Shown piece after piece: positions 24,720 through 37,900 of a stretch of DNA of 64,000 nucleotides. Location: positions 76,542,124 to 76,606,123 of the forward strand of contig CM049308.1 in the NCBI GenBank assembly GCA_026874595.1, written 5' to 3'. The translations under genes and the position numbers were made by a program. Numbering within the stretch: position 1 is the first letter of the stretch; every line of letters begins with the position of its first letter. The notes below the pieces were generated by a model that worked only from the letters and a program-made list of their open reading frames with translations, searched no databases and was not told the origin of the DNA. The DNA comes from Sipunculus nudus (Eukaryota > Annelida > Sipuncula > Golfingiida > Sipunculidae).

Positions 24720-27700
24720 TGTTTATCATTTTGGATAGTATTATCATGCGTGAGTGCTTTGTAACATCATCATATTTGCATACTGTTATATTACATGTTC
24801 AATTGTTGGTACAGGACATACTTGCATACTAATTTGATACTCATAAATCACCATAAAACTTTCATAAAATTTGATACTCATTAACCATTACAGGGACATT
24901 TGCATTGGTGGTTTTTTTTTTGGGATGTTTCTCTGTAATGCTATTCATTTGGTTGATTTTCTGGGGTAAATTAAAAAAAAAAATGTTTCACCTATAATTG
25001 CATTTCAACCTAGAATTTATACAAATCTATAGGATGATGGGTCTAACTTCTTTTTGCATGATTCTCACTAGGCATATGTTGCAGATAATTTTTCTGTTAT
25101 AGACCGATAGACCTTTTACTATAAAAATTGAAGAAGAGATGATAGCTGGGTACACATTCAACTAGATAGATTGTAAATTTTCATAAACCGTAGTCATTTT
25201 CATACTGTAACAAAATATTTTATATGTAATGTGGTAATATATTTTTTTCTTAAATGTTTAACAAAAGCTTTGGGAACAATACATTTAAAAATATCAAATT
25301 TATGAGATTAAGTATTATGATAATGATTATTTCATGTCAGTTGCACTGTGATGTATTACCTATATAGTATAGCATATTATTATTTAAAATTGATTTTGTG
25401 AAAAAACTGAAAAACTTTTATTATTTTCATTTAAAAAACTGAAATGCATGTAAATCTAATTTCCAGTTGAAAGTAAGGAGTAAATATCAGCATAAGGAGT
25501 GTCTTTCTCATATCAATTAACAAAAATGTCTCATGTCCAAAAATGAATACCAATGAACATGGATAATTGTATTAAAGATTAACTTTATGTAAGATTTATT
25601 GTTTCAAATGCAAGAGGGTAAATAGAAAATGAGCAGGATAAAGAATGTAAGAATATGTATGAATTTTAAATGAATTTTTATCAAAATTTCATGAACTCTT
25701 TATGTTTTTTAATATTTCCAGAATATTGTGCAGCAGTTATGGTGTACTTCATATGCAAACTGGTCAGGAAGGGAGGAATTTTCAATTGGATTTAACTGTA
25801 TAACATAAAAAAACTTGTTGTGGATTTAAATTTTTATGTCTTTGTAATACACAGAACTTTTTTTCTTAATGATGCCCACCTTGCAGTGCTTACTCAGTAA
25901 ATAATAATCACATGACATTTGCAGTCAGGATGTGCCAAAATGACGTAACCCAGATTGACCCTGGCCTCTGGCTTACAAATTATCAGTTATCAGTTGTCAC
26001 TGTGAACTTTGCATGATTCATGGTGATAGATCAAATGTAACCCTGATCTTACACTGGACACAAATTTACTGTGACAAATCTGTACCTAAGATTAATATTT
26101 TGATAAAAGATTGTGGTGATATAAATGTCTCTGTGGTTAATAGTGATAATAGTGTTATGTTAGCAGTCTGTATTTCTAAGCCAAGCTCAGAAGTAATATA
26201 ATGGACTTTGAATATTCTGTACTACCTGGATATCAGATGAGATCCAAAGGTGCACTTTTGATCTTTTGATCTTTGGTCCTGATACATGGACATACATATA
26301 CATTAATAATTCAAATAATTAGCTAGAGGGGGATTTTTGAGTAAGAAATTGATTGTATTTCATTTAAGAAAGGACCTTTGAAGAAACCTAATACATGAAT
26401 GAAATTTTACATGTATCTTGTCTGACCAGTTATATTTATCGAAATTACTCGGGATGAAATTTGTATGACAGAATTATGCAGTTGAGTATATAGACAGAAA
26501 ATAGTCCAAGCTAAAAATATATTCATTGGAGAGCTTTGGATATAAATACAATTCAAGTTTGTATAATTACTGAGGAGGTTAGGTTAATGCTAGCGCATGT
26601 TTGTTTGTTTATTCTCTCTGTATTAGGCAGTATTAAAGATATTTGATCATATTTGTTAAACTCAGGAAAACTGCAGGTAATAACTCTTGGTATTTTCTTA
26701 GGCCTTACAAGCACATGTTTACTAACACCAAGTTAACCAGTGTCCACTGACTTCATTGGCAGCCCAGGCAGCAAGTATTTAAATAAATCACATTTGACAG
26801 TTTCATCAGTCAATTCCATCCAGAGTTAAGTAAACTATATGTTTCTTGAAAAAAAAAATCTATATTCTTAGTATTTGCACATTAACTCATACAAATATTT
26901 ATAATAAAGAAATATATTTGACCAAATAGGTCTGATTTTTTTTTTAGAATAGGCCTTTATTTGATAATATTGATCAAGATGAAACTTCAGACTTAAAAAA
27001 AATCTTTGCAGTGTGTAAAAAAATGTATTTATTATCATAATTAAATGTCTAATGATGCAAAGAGAGAACATTATGAGATCATCTAAGTACCACATGAAAT
27101 GTCTAAAAGTATTATTTTACTGGAATCTATAGTGTGTATGTAATAAGGAGGGTAAATTCAGCTTATAAAAATAGGGAAGTCATCATCTGCAGATGGTTAA
27201 GGCCATGTCCCAAGGTCTTAATGGAGAAAATAATACAGTATACTGTAAGCTATGGTACTGACATGTTTTTTAACAATTACATGTATTACAACTTGTACAT
27301 GTATTACAACTTGTACATGTATTACAACTTGGACAGTATTCAAGAATTTTTTATCATATGGAAATCTAAATTCTATTGTATTACGCTAATTTATACTCTA
27401 CATGTAGAAGTTTGTGTGCCTTTGCATAGAGATATTCATAATACATACAGAAGAGTTCATCGAGATAAATATATGCATGATAACCTTTACATGTCCATGC
27501 TCACACATTCAAATGCTTTTTTAAATGTTGTGTTCTTTATAATCTCATCCCAAAGATCAAGCATACACCATTGCATTTGCTTATCATCTGGATTTTTATA
27601 AAGCAGAATTTAAGCATTAAGGACACCTTTCCCACCGAAAGAACAGGATCATATTGAGATTATTATGGGCATAAGAAATCTGAATAATTGTTTGTAATCA

Positions 27701-30274
27701 TTGTCATTGTATACAAGTGACCTTATGGTTATAATTACTGGCTGTCTTGTATACAGTTGTTGCATGGCTACATTATGCATATATCATTAGAATAATAACC
27801 AACTCACAAGTGAAACATTGGTTGTGTGGCTATTTAGAGATAACAAAATGTGATTTAATTATTTGTACATGGCAAATGTTTTTTAGAATGTAATTACAAT
27901 TAATATTTCATTTTGTTGATTTGATTTCATTTATTTCCTGTTTTCATTATCATGCTCATATCAATGTCTCATGCGTCACATGCTTTAGTGAATCTTGGGT
28001 TAGCAGGGGAATTTATATGATGAATATTCATGAAAATCATTTTAGGAGCACTAGCTATAGTTGACAAAAATACACAGGGATTACATTGTGGTATAATGCA
28101 TATATCAGCAGTGAATATGGTCTGTTGTGTTGCTAAAAATAAACAATTTATCTGATGTGACATGGGGCACTCTGTATACTCACCAAATATAGTCAGGTTG
28201 TTGGTCGGGTATTTGCTCTTTTTTTACATTTGTACTAAATAAAATTCACTGTCATTTTGTCGAATGACTGATGCATTTATCCTTGTACTCCTTATCATAT
28301 AGGGAAAAAATATTCAAAGCCCTTCTTGTACTTACAAAGCATATGTGTTGCCTGCAGTATATTTAGTTCATGGCAATATGTACAGATTGCGAGTGTTCAC
28401 GAAAAATATACGATGGCCAGATCCAATTGAAACTCGATGTTACCTTTGATGGTAACATGGGGCTTTAACTGGATTTAATACTTTGGCATATTCACTGAAG
28501 CCATTAACAATTCATACAAAAAAAGACAAATTGTATACAAGTGGTCTAGTTGTATCACTGAACTATAAAATCACATTCACCTGCATATGTAGAATACAGT
28601 CAAACTTCCTAAATCGACACCAGTGGGACATCTTAATATTGGTGCTTGTATTAGAGAGGTTATTCATATTAGCGAGGTGAGTGAACTTCAGGTGTTCATA
28701 TTATAATGGGGTGACCATGAGCAAGGTTTCTCTGTATATGTGAATCTGTTTATACCATAGATTTCAGGTAGGTTTAAGGCCCTTGTTGTCTGTATCATGT
28801 ACTTATTGTTCCATTAACCTACGTGAGATGTGGGTCATCAGCTGATCGGGAGGATTCCATGGAATGTACCATGTTGTCTGCCCATGTCCAAAGTCTCTGT
28901 TTTATCTGTGTCCATGCTTTATGGATTGGCTCATGATCAGTTCATGTGTGGTGGTGTTGTCCTATTAATCAGTTATATTAAAGAGATTTGTACACTTATG
29001 GTTGTCAGTGTTTTGAAATGCCTCACCTTGGTCCATTTTATTAATTGATTCTCTGTGAAAGTACATTATTTTTCAACGACAAAATTAAGATGCCACTTGA
29101 TATATATCATTTACAATATGCAGATGGACCTGTAATGTTTCACTTAGTCTTGGTTGTATTCAGCAAAATTTTCACATTTTTTTTTCATTCAAGAACTTTC
29201 AAACTGATCTCTTATTACAGAAAAAGGGTGTGCATTTTGAAAAGAGCAAAGTAACTTGTAATACACAAGCACTGGTACAACACTAGTCTTTAGATAAGTT
29301 GCCTTTTAAAGCTGTGTTTTGCTTTAATCCTCCTTTTAATTACTTAAAGTACCCATGTGGATTGATGATCTCTTGTATCAGATTTTTCTAATACCTTTAG
29401 TATCAGATTTAAATCTTAAATTACATTGCATTACTTTGTTTAATTCCTTTTTAATAAAAAAAAACCAAAATGAACATTCATAAACACATTTAATAGCATA
29501 AAAAGGATAGTGACATATGTTGTGCAAACAATAAATCTGTCTTATACCACAGTGTAAATTTTCAGTTTATGAATATGCAAATAATTATAAAATATTTATC
29601 CTTTTGACAAAACTTTTCACGTGTAACAATGTATGATTCAACAATGAAAAAGGTGCAGCTATCTATATTACAGGATTTATAAAGTACCAAACAATAAAAT
29701 TTATCCTGTAGTTGGAACTGTCATGAGAATAATTTAAATGTCCTGTCAGAGTTCTAAGTCGGGTGAATGATAACACATGGGTAACTAAAAAGAGATAAGA
29801 TACTTCCAGCCTTCCACCTACACCAGGTACTGGTTACTGACAATACTATCAAAAGATAGGGGTTGTAGAATACAGTAGTGATGGCACATGGCTAAGCACC
29901 ACTTTTACACTGAGAAAAAAAGAAGTATACGAGTATAAATGCTTCCTTAAATTTATGAAACATGTTTCTTTAATAGATATTAGCCAAGTGGGAACTTATG
30001 TATCAGTGTATCACATACGTATCAGTGATTGGTGGTTATGCAACAGTTGTTGATTTGACCTTAAACTTGGATCATCAAAAATGTCAAACCATGAAAGATA
30101 ACATACTTGACCCCGTTTTATTTGTCACTGAGATAGTGCAGTGTGGAAGACCTGCCTCATACTGGCTTTACTCATTTCCCATTTTCCTTTGGTGTTTTCC
30201 AAATTAAAGAGAATCTTAATCTTATTTGAACCCATTTAATTATAGAATCATCAAGTACTGGGGTTGGATTTATA
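24720..30274. other. 3' region of SGPP and intergenic DNA up to ZRANB3
   Basis: Contains the SGPP 3' UTR, whose end cannot be fixed, and about 5 kb in which no exon was recognised. Open frames up to 155 codons (27134-27601) are low-complexity and unlike known proteins. Three copies of an 18-bp unit with ACATGTATTACAACTTG lie at 27279-27330, and a small Tigger-like MITE at 28597-28734. Confidence 0.55.
28597..28734. mobile_element. Short pogo/Tigger-like MITE
   Basis: Left end CAGTCAAACTTCC preceded by TA; right end AAGGTTTCTCTG followed by TA. The arms match imperfectly as inverted repeats of the CAGT(N)AAACC type with a TA target duplication, typical of pogo/Tigger. 138 bp, non-coding. Confidence 0.5.
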
Positions 30275-30717
30275 TTTGTGAGTCTAATATTTTGTGACTT
30301 CATTTTGGACGTTTCACAAGGGTTTCATTTTTGCGACTGCACAAGAACCTATACCATCTACATACAGCAGTATTTGTATTTATTATAAAATATGAATAAA
30401 TCTCACAATACCTCACTCATTTCTGTTACAGTCATTACACTATAACCTGTGTCACCTTTGACATATCCGCCGTAATAACCACAGGTTTTACAAGAAATAA
30501 AGTGTGTTTCAACTGGCTGCATGGTTTCGATACCATGAACATATTAGGTTGCTGATTAATGGACCATGTTTCCAAAGGTATTATAACCTGTTTGTGCAGA
30601 TGCATCTTAGTTGGTAGGGCATTGTATTCCCTATGGTTTCATATTCATGATTACTCCCCAATCATGAAATTTCACAAAATTCAAACCCATTAGAACAAAA
30701 AGGCACCCACAGTATAC
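30275..30717 (+). repeat. Interspersed repeat family E, copy 2
   Basis: Second copy of the sequence at 21212-21677. It ends only 66 bp beyond the ZRANB3 stop codon, so it probably lies antisense within that gene's 3' UTR and may contribute its poly(A) signal (AATAAA words on the minus strand around 30375-30400). Confidence 0.8.
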
Positions 30718-30783
30718 TCTGAGGCAAAAGAATGAGAGACCACAGATTCGGGGTTAAGAATGAATAATTTAGGACAGTTCCTG

Positions 30784-30978
30784 CTATGAAACTTTCTTAA
30801 AGAATGCTGTAATGTCCCCAAATTTTGAGTTCTGCAGGTGGCGTTTTCGTTGCGCTCTTTCTTTGTTTTGCTTCTTCGTCACCTCTTGGTGACAGACGGT
30901 ACATAAGGTTCGCAAGTTGTCAATGTCACATTGTCCGCCACCATCCGCAACAGGTTTAATGTGGTCCACTTGCCAGAA
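30784..30978 (-). CDS. ZRANB3: ZRANB3 terminal exon: HNH nuclease
   Basis: 64 codons plus TAG (30784-30786). Starts [16 protein letters not shown] after acceptor TTTTTTTTTCAG. HNH elements DH, N (DNL) and H (VCH) plus a C-x2-C (CTVC) are present. The tail reads [12 protein letters not shown]. Human ends with an APIM PCNA-binding motif (RFLVK) at this place; here the aligned residues are AFFKK, which do not fit APIM but form an I-x2-FF core. Confidence 0.95.
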   Translation of the reverse strand, partial: FWQVDHIKPVADGGGQCDIDNLRTLCTVCHQEVTKKQNKERAQRKRHLQNSKFGDITAFFKKVS

Positions 30979-31915
30979 CTGAAAAAAAAAATTATTAAGG
31001 GTCAAAAACATTCCAAATTTGAAATTGCTGATCACTGATTCTGTGTCACAGGAGCAATATCACAGAAAGACTTTGAGATATAACAATTTCCCATTTAATG
31101 TTCCATGTCAAAGTTTTAGTCCCTGCATTTTGACTTCTAACAATTGAATTAAGACATCAAGGTTTTAGTCTTTATAATAGAAATAATGGTGACCAAAGAA
31201 CAGTTTGAAATGCTTGCACTGAAGTGCAAGGTTTTAATCTGTCTGTAAAGATGGGTTTAGGCCATGATGCAAACTGTAGCAGTAGAGAAAAGGGCAGAAT
31301 AACACATTGACCATGATGATACTGAATACTTTAAATGATTATTATCCTGTATATTATAGAAGCCACACAAATTCACCATGCAGTAACTTGTATGTTCTTT
31401 CATTAATAATTATTCTCTGAGCACTTAATCAAGATGTGATCAGTGCACTGCCCTCTGGTAGACAAATGGTCAGACATAGTATTATTATTACTATTAGGGC
31501 TGTGTATCGGTCCGCCTAATCCGGTACAATACATATCGCGATACAGTTAATTCGATACCGATACGTATTGACGATACGCTTCATTTCTCTTTGTTTATCA
31601 TTTCTTTATAAAAGCTCTGTTTCTTGTTTATATATATATATTTTTAATTTTAATATACCACATATTCTGTATGCTATGCACCCAAGTTGAGCACCTTAAG
31701 CTTGATATAAATAAATAAACAGACCAGTTGATTTTAATTATCAAAATATATCTAATTAAAACTACCAAAGTCTCGATCTTTTTTGAGCCCTTTGCATCCC
31801 CCCCCCCCCCCCGGCACAAACAATTTTATTACTTTTGATTAGAAAGATCATAGGCTTTAAATTTTGTGTCATGAAATTTCACAGTTTTGTATATTTCTGT
31901 GAATATGAATCCATT

Positions 31916-31960
<45 letters not shown>

Positions 31961-34900
31961 TTTATTCGACATAAAAGTAAAGCATCCATACAAAATATAT
32001 TCAGTATGTTTGTCAATATTTTTGTTTTTATTATGTCTAGGGACTGTTGTTAAGGATTTTAATCCACTGACACAACAGCCTTCTGTGCATGAAACACGGA
32101 GAGAGAGAAATTGTACATAAAAATGGAGGTTAAATGATTATACATTCTTAACATTTGAGACTATATGATTTAATGAGGAAATTTGTAAAAAAAAAAAAAA
32201 AAAATGGGAAGATTTACAACTTGAATTACTGAAATTATAGTTTGTTATTGATTTAAACAAATTTTTTATGGCTTAGACTAAATTTTGTTACAGATGTAGC
32301 AGTTAATCTTAAGGCATTGGTCTATATAATAATTTATAAAATGTTGTTTGATGTAGCAAATCAGACCTTGAAGACTATGAGTGAACATTTTTCAACAATA
32401 ATTTAGTTGGTTTCATTTATGACTTTTGATGTTATCTTTCTCAGACAGCTGTCTGCTATTTTAGTTCTGGTTTTATTTGTAACAAGGGTATCTTTATGTC
32501 TTGTGTCATGTTCCTGTGTCATGGTCCTTGTTGAAAAATTAAATGATTGTAAATATTTTGATAGTGATTCATGGCAGTTATTATAGTAAAATTTTAATAT
32601 ATTTAGTCGGAAGATGTCATTAATTTTAAGGATTTTTAATAATTTAAAAAGCGGTTCACTGTTGGCATTGTATTTGCTATTTGTGATGATTCTTATAGCT
32701 TTTTTTGGAGTTAGTCAATCTCCTGTGTAAACAGAATTTGTCCCCAGGCTTTAACCATTTAATTTACGTCTGTTGTGAAACATGGAGTTTCAAGTAACCT
32801 ATGACTGGCTGCGAAAATAAAAAAACAGAGATAAAATGATATACAGTGAAAACCCTCTGGGGAGGACAGTCACAGGACTGGACAATTTGTTCGTTGTAGC
32901 GGGGTGTCTGCCCCAGAGTGGGTCGGGCTGTGGAGGTCGGGCGCGGCAACATGTCGGAGACCCAAGTATGGGATTTTATCAACCATAAAAAACCGGTATT
33001 TTTCCTTTAATATTAAACCTTTAATATATGTTACATGTGAATAAAATTTGATGCTACCGGTTGTTGTGTTTTATTTATTTATTTTATATTTATTTTATTT
33101 TTGAATGAGGCTTTTCATATTAACGGGAACATTATAGTCATTACCTATTATTAAAATAATATTTTTACATTGACTGACATCAACAGGACTTACTTGTCTC
33201 GACATATACATTCTGCACTGGGTCTGTAAAATTAACAATTTCTCGCTCTCCGTGATAATAAAAGAATTGCTTTTGACAAATTAATTTCTGACATCTCTTT
33301 CAAGTTTTGTGAAAATCGTTTTGGAGCGTAAGCAAATATGATTATTCAATGCATGATATCATATACGCCTTATAATTAGTAGTTGGGATTGATTTCCGTG
33401 ATGCAAATGTTACAGGATCGGGGATTAGTTGATATCGCTGAGCCCTCACCCCAGGCGAAAGGTCATGACTCGTAACTTTTATCGTCCGGGTGTGTAACAG
33501 ATACGTCATTATCCTCGCTTCTGGGCCTGTGAATACAGAATAAATATGTTGCTTCTTATGTTGCTTCACTGAGAGCTCGGCACAATAGAATCTTCGTTAA
33601 TTCCGTCATTTTTTTTTTTGGGGGGGGGGACTGCTATAAATAAAATGATACATTAATGAATGTTCCAGCTGAAAAATAAGGTAACTTGAGTAAAACTAGC
33701 TTCGGTCTTATAGTCATGGCAGTATGCCTAAATCATGAGAACATTTAAGTGATATATAAGGCGTACCAGAAGCAGACCATATTTGCAATTTCAAAGCATT
33801 TCTGCCAACTTCGATCGGGACGGCTGCTTGGGTGTCCATTCGCCAGGGTGATTTTTGCCATCGGGCGGACCAAAAAAGTGTCCATTGTCCCGAATAGCGG
33901 TGGTGTCCGCCCTAAAAGCCCCGGCCACACCGAACGCTGCGCTGCGCCGTGCTGTGCAGCCCATCAATAGAAAGCTGAAAAAAGTTCAACTTTCTCCGCT
34001 TTGCAGCGCCGCAAAAATGCTCAGCCGTTTTTTGCAGTGCAGCGCAGCGTTCGGTGTGGCCGGGCCTTAATGGGGTTTAAAAAGTAGTAAAAAATGCTCC
34101 GTAGGCCCAAAAAGTGTCCACCTGCAGCCCGGGGTTTCACTGTATCATTAAGCGAATAAGTGTCACATACACACACACACACACGCACATATATATAGGA
34201 TACAGACGTGAATGTACCTTGTTCCTAGTGGCAATATGTGATGTGAATATCGATTTCATTAATAAAGAGGAATGTCAGTATCATTTTCCTATTATCGCTT
34301 ACATGCACCAGTTTTTCATGGAAGTACTCATGTGCATGCGTATAAAATTTCTAATCAAGTCAACAAATATACAGTGCATTTAGCTTTATAAATCGTCAAG
34401 GTTATATTTAAACTACTAGTCATATCCCTATTCGTTAGCAATCAATGTTTTACATCGATACGACCGGTACAGCATGCAACGCATTTCGGTTATCGTATCG
34501 ACGTCGCGTATCGATTCGTATCGATATATCGATATATTGATACAGCCCTAATTACTATTAATATTACTTTCAATTTCTGATATTACTATTACTATTACCA
34601 CATTTTATCTTCTTTTACTATTACTATTACTGGGGTATCTATTACTATAACTGTTACTATTACATGTACTTAAACTGATGGTAGGATTCTAGACCTTGCG
34701 CAGCCATGAGTGCTATAAACTAGCACTACAATCACATGTTTAAATAATATTAAAAGCAACTATAACATCCAGTTACCTACACAATTTTCTTATACTGTGT
34801 TTGTCATTTACAAGAAGCCTAATAATACTGGAGATCTTAATTATTTCAGCTTCTTTAATTCTATTTTTTTAATATTTTGAAACCTCAATGATCGTTGTGG

Positions 34901-37900
34901 GGGTGTTTTAAGTCGAAATTATAAGATAATTGTATGAACTCTTGAATACATGTAATTTAAAGCAACCCATTGTAAAGGCCTTGGCATATGTAAAATGTTG
35001 GATTTATAATAATATGCATACCTATACATTTTATATTATTTTCATATATATTTCACATATTTATATTTTATAGTGCATACTTCCGTTTAGATTTAATCTT
35101 TGTTCTCACAAATAAAAATTGTCTCTAGAGGAATTATTCATGATTATTGCATATTATTATTTAGTATCAAAGCTGACAATTCAGTCCTTTATGTATGTAT
35201 CAGGAGAGGAATTTATGTAGAGCTGTGTCCTGTTTCCAAATCCTTATAAATATATCCAATAAAAATATTGTTTACGTCAAGATTCTGGACAGAACTAAAC
35301 TGGAGACAAAAGATCCCCATCTTCTCAGGTGTATATGTTCATTTGGATGTGATGCCATGTTTTATTCCATCACATAATACATCTCGAGAGTGAACAGAGA
35401 GGTGGTAAACTTTACAATAATGGAAGCAAGCATAGCTTTTATTCTTCAGGCATGCCCTTCTTCATTGCAGCAAAACAAGCATAGGATAATTTAGGAATAT
35501 GGAGAGTGATTTAAACTTACATCAGTTTTACAAAACAAATAAAATATTATTTAAATCTTATTCACAATAAATCTGGTATTAAACAATCTTGTACTTTAAA
35601 TTTTGTACATAACAGGATCTAATTATTTGATATCAAAATTTCAGATATTAAATAATAAAATATGAACAGTTACTTATATTCTCCTATTATATAATCAAAT
35701 AAATTAATATCATGAAAAAATGGTTCATTTAATTTTCAAAATATAAATTAACATAATTTTAGATACTGAATGAAGGTCTGCAAAATTGGTTCTATGAAAT
35801 AACAGAGAAGTATTAAAAGAATAGTTTTAAAAGAATATGTATATAAATTAACTAGATAATGCATGTGCCTGCAGTATGACTTTATGCAAGTGATTGTAGT
35901 ACTGGTATGAGTTTATAGCATTGTAGGCTTCAGTACGTTATGGGTAGTGAAAACACCATAAGCTTATCATGAACATTTTGGGTCTGCACTGTATCTGGTT
36001 CCATATTATAATTTTCTTGAATGTGTAATTGCAATTTGTACGATTAAAATGCAAACTGGCTTGTGACAACAAATCCAGGTACATTTCAGAATATGCAAAT
36101 GGATTGATGGATGTGAGATAAGATGTACATGTCACAATAATAAAACATTATATTTATCTGTCTCTTAACATCAAACATGCCTCTGTTTATCCATGGTTTA
36201 CTAATCAAAGGTCAGATTGTGCCAGGTAACTTATTCGGCTGTGACCTCTCTGTCCAGTACTCCTATGTAACTAGCACCATTGGTCACCAGCAATGTGGCA
36301 GCTAGACCATGCTTGCCTCAACAATAGGCACATCCTGGGCAGTTACTGGACAAGAACTGAGTCTGTTCAGCATTATTTGCCGATATGCTTAATGATCAAG
36401 GGTCTCACAGGAAGTAATAGAAAGTAATATGTATTACTCTATTACTTTGCCTTCTGTTTCTTTTACTATTACTATTACAGCTCAAATTTTTGAGTCTATT
36501 ACTATTACTATTACATGGAAAAAGCTGTAATAGTCTATTACTATTACTATTACTTATTACTATTACCCCATGTCTGCAAATGGTCAACAAAACATGAGGA
36601 ACTTGCAAAAACAAGTTGGGGATATGTTTATGTAGATTCCCCCTAAAATTTAAATACTCAGGAATTGATAACTTCACTACAGGCTTTCAAGTTTAGTTTT
36701 GTAAAAGTTCTTGAAACTGATACTCAGTTATAGACATTTCTTGGCATTGCAGATGCCACAGTATCCCCAGACAATCCCCCCTCCCTTAAAAAATAGGTCC
36801 CCATCTTAAGAAGCATATACTGACACTTGGCAAGCCATCAGGGTTTCTTCAGGTGTGACCGTCAAAACCTAGGTCAAGGTCATGACAGAAAGTATACTAT
36901 ATATTGGCAGATTTGACCTTGAAGGTGAAGGTCAAGATCACAGGTACTCAAACTTTTCCAACAACTTATCATATGACATCTTTCATTTTGATTTTCAGAT
37001 TGACACATCTATTGACTTGAGACACAATATTTTTCATAAAATATGGGAAAATTAAAGGTCATGACCTCTGTCATAGGGAAGGTCATAATCCAAATTTAAA
37101 TATACTTCATCCCATAACCAATATCAATGTATATGCATTCTATGAAAGAATTCTGTCCATTAGTTTATGACTTATAATGCTCACAGTACTGTTAAGTGGC
37201 AATGATGGGGTTATCAAAAGGCATGAAAACAAGAAAAGGACAACAGGTGGTGCCAACTGTCTCCCACAGAAGACAAAGCTATCCAAGACCTTCGGTCCAT
37301 TTGTTTTCTGGACCAATCCATGCATCTTTTTTGAAATATCTAAAATTTGTGTGATTTTCACCAAAAATGGAAATATACAAGGTCAAGGGCCATTGTTATA
37401 GTAAAGGTCATGACCCCAATTTAAATATACCTCATTCCATAACCCATATCTATGTATATGCATAATATGAAAGAAACCTCTCCATTTGATTTTGGCTTAT
37501 AATGCGCACAGTACTGTCAGGTGGCAATGGTGGGGATATTAAAAGGCACAAGAGCAATTGAAGGACAAAAGGTGGCACCACCTGTCTTCCGCAGAAGACA
37601 AACTATCCAAGATCTTTGGTGATGGTCAATTTGATTTTTGGATCAATCCATGTTTCCCTTATTGAGATATTAAAATTTTGTGTAATTTTACCAAATAAGG
37701 AAATATTCAAGGTCAAGGCCACCCTCATAGGAAAGGTCATGACCCCAATTTAAATAGGCTTCATCCTCTCACCCATTTCTATGCACATATAAAGTTTGGT
37801 AAATATCAATGAAATATTTTTCGAGTTATTGTGTGCAAACAAGATTTATCTGTGGCAGCGACAGGACATACATAAAATCATAGTATCCCTCAACTTCATC

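Larger units (their letters stand above)
31495..34550. mobile_element. hAT-type DNA transposon, non-autonomous, with 8-bp target duplication
   Basis: Ends TAGGGCTGTGTATCG (left) and GATACAGCCCTA (right) are inverted repeats, flanked on both sides by ATTACTAT (31487-31494 and 34551-34558). An 8-bp duplication with TAGGG-type ends is the hAT signature. Both ends continue as ATCG/CGAT-rich subterminal sequence, likely transposase binding sites. No transposase (DDE/BED) frame was recognised. The interior holds a GA microsatellite, a Tigger-like element and a MITE nested in that. In a ZRANB3 intron. Confidence 0.85.

Noticed and set aside
27134-27601. 155-residue plus-strand open frame between SGPP and ZRANB3
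   Set aside because: Contains an 18-bp tandem repeat giving a Tyr/Asn string; no family resemblance and no splice or start support.
33749-34070. Short open frames inside the nested transposons (33749-33970, 33855-34070)
   Set aside because: They read through MITE inverted repeats and show no transposase motif.
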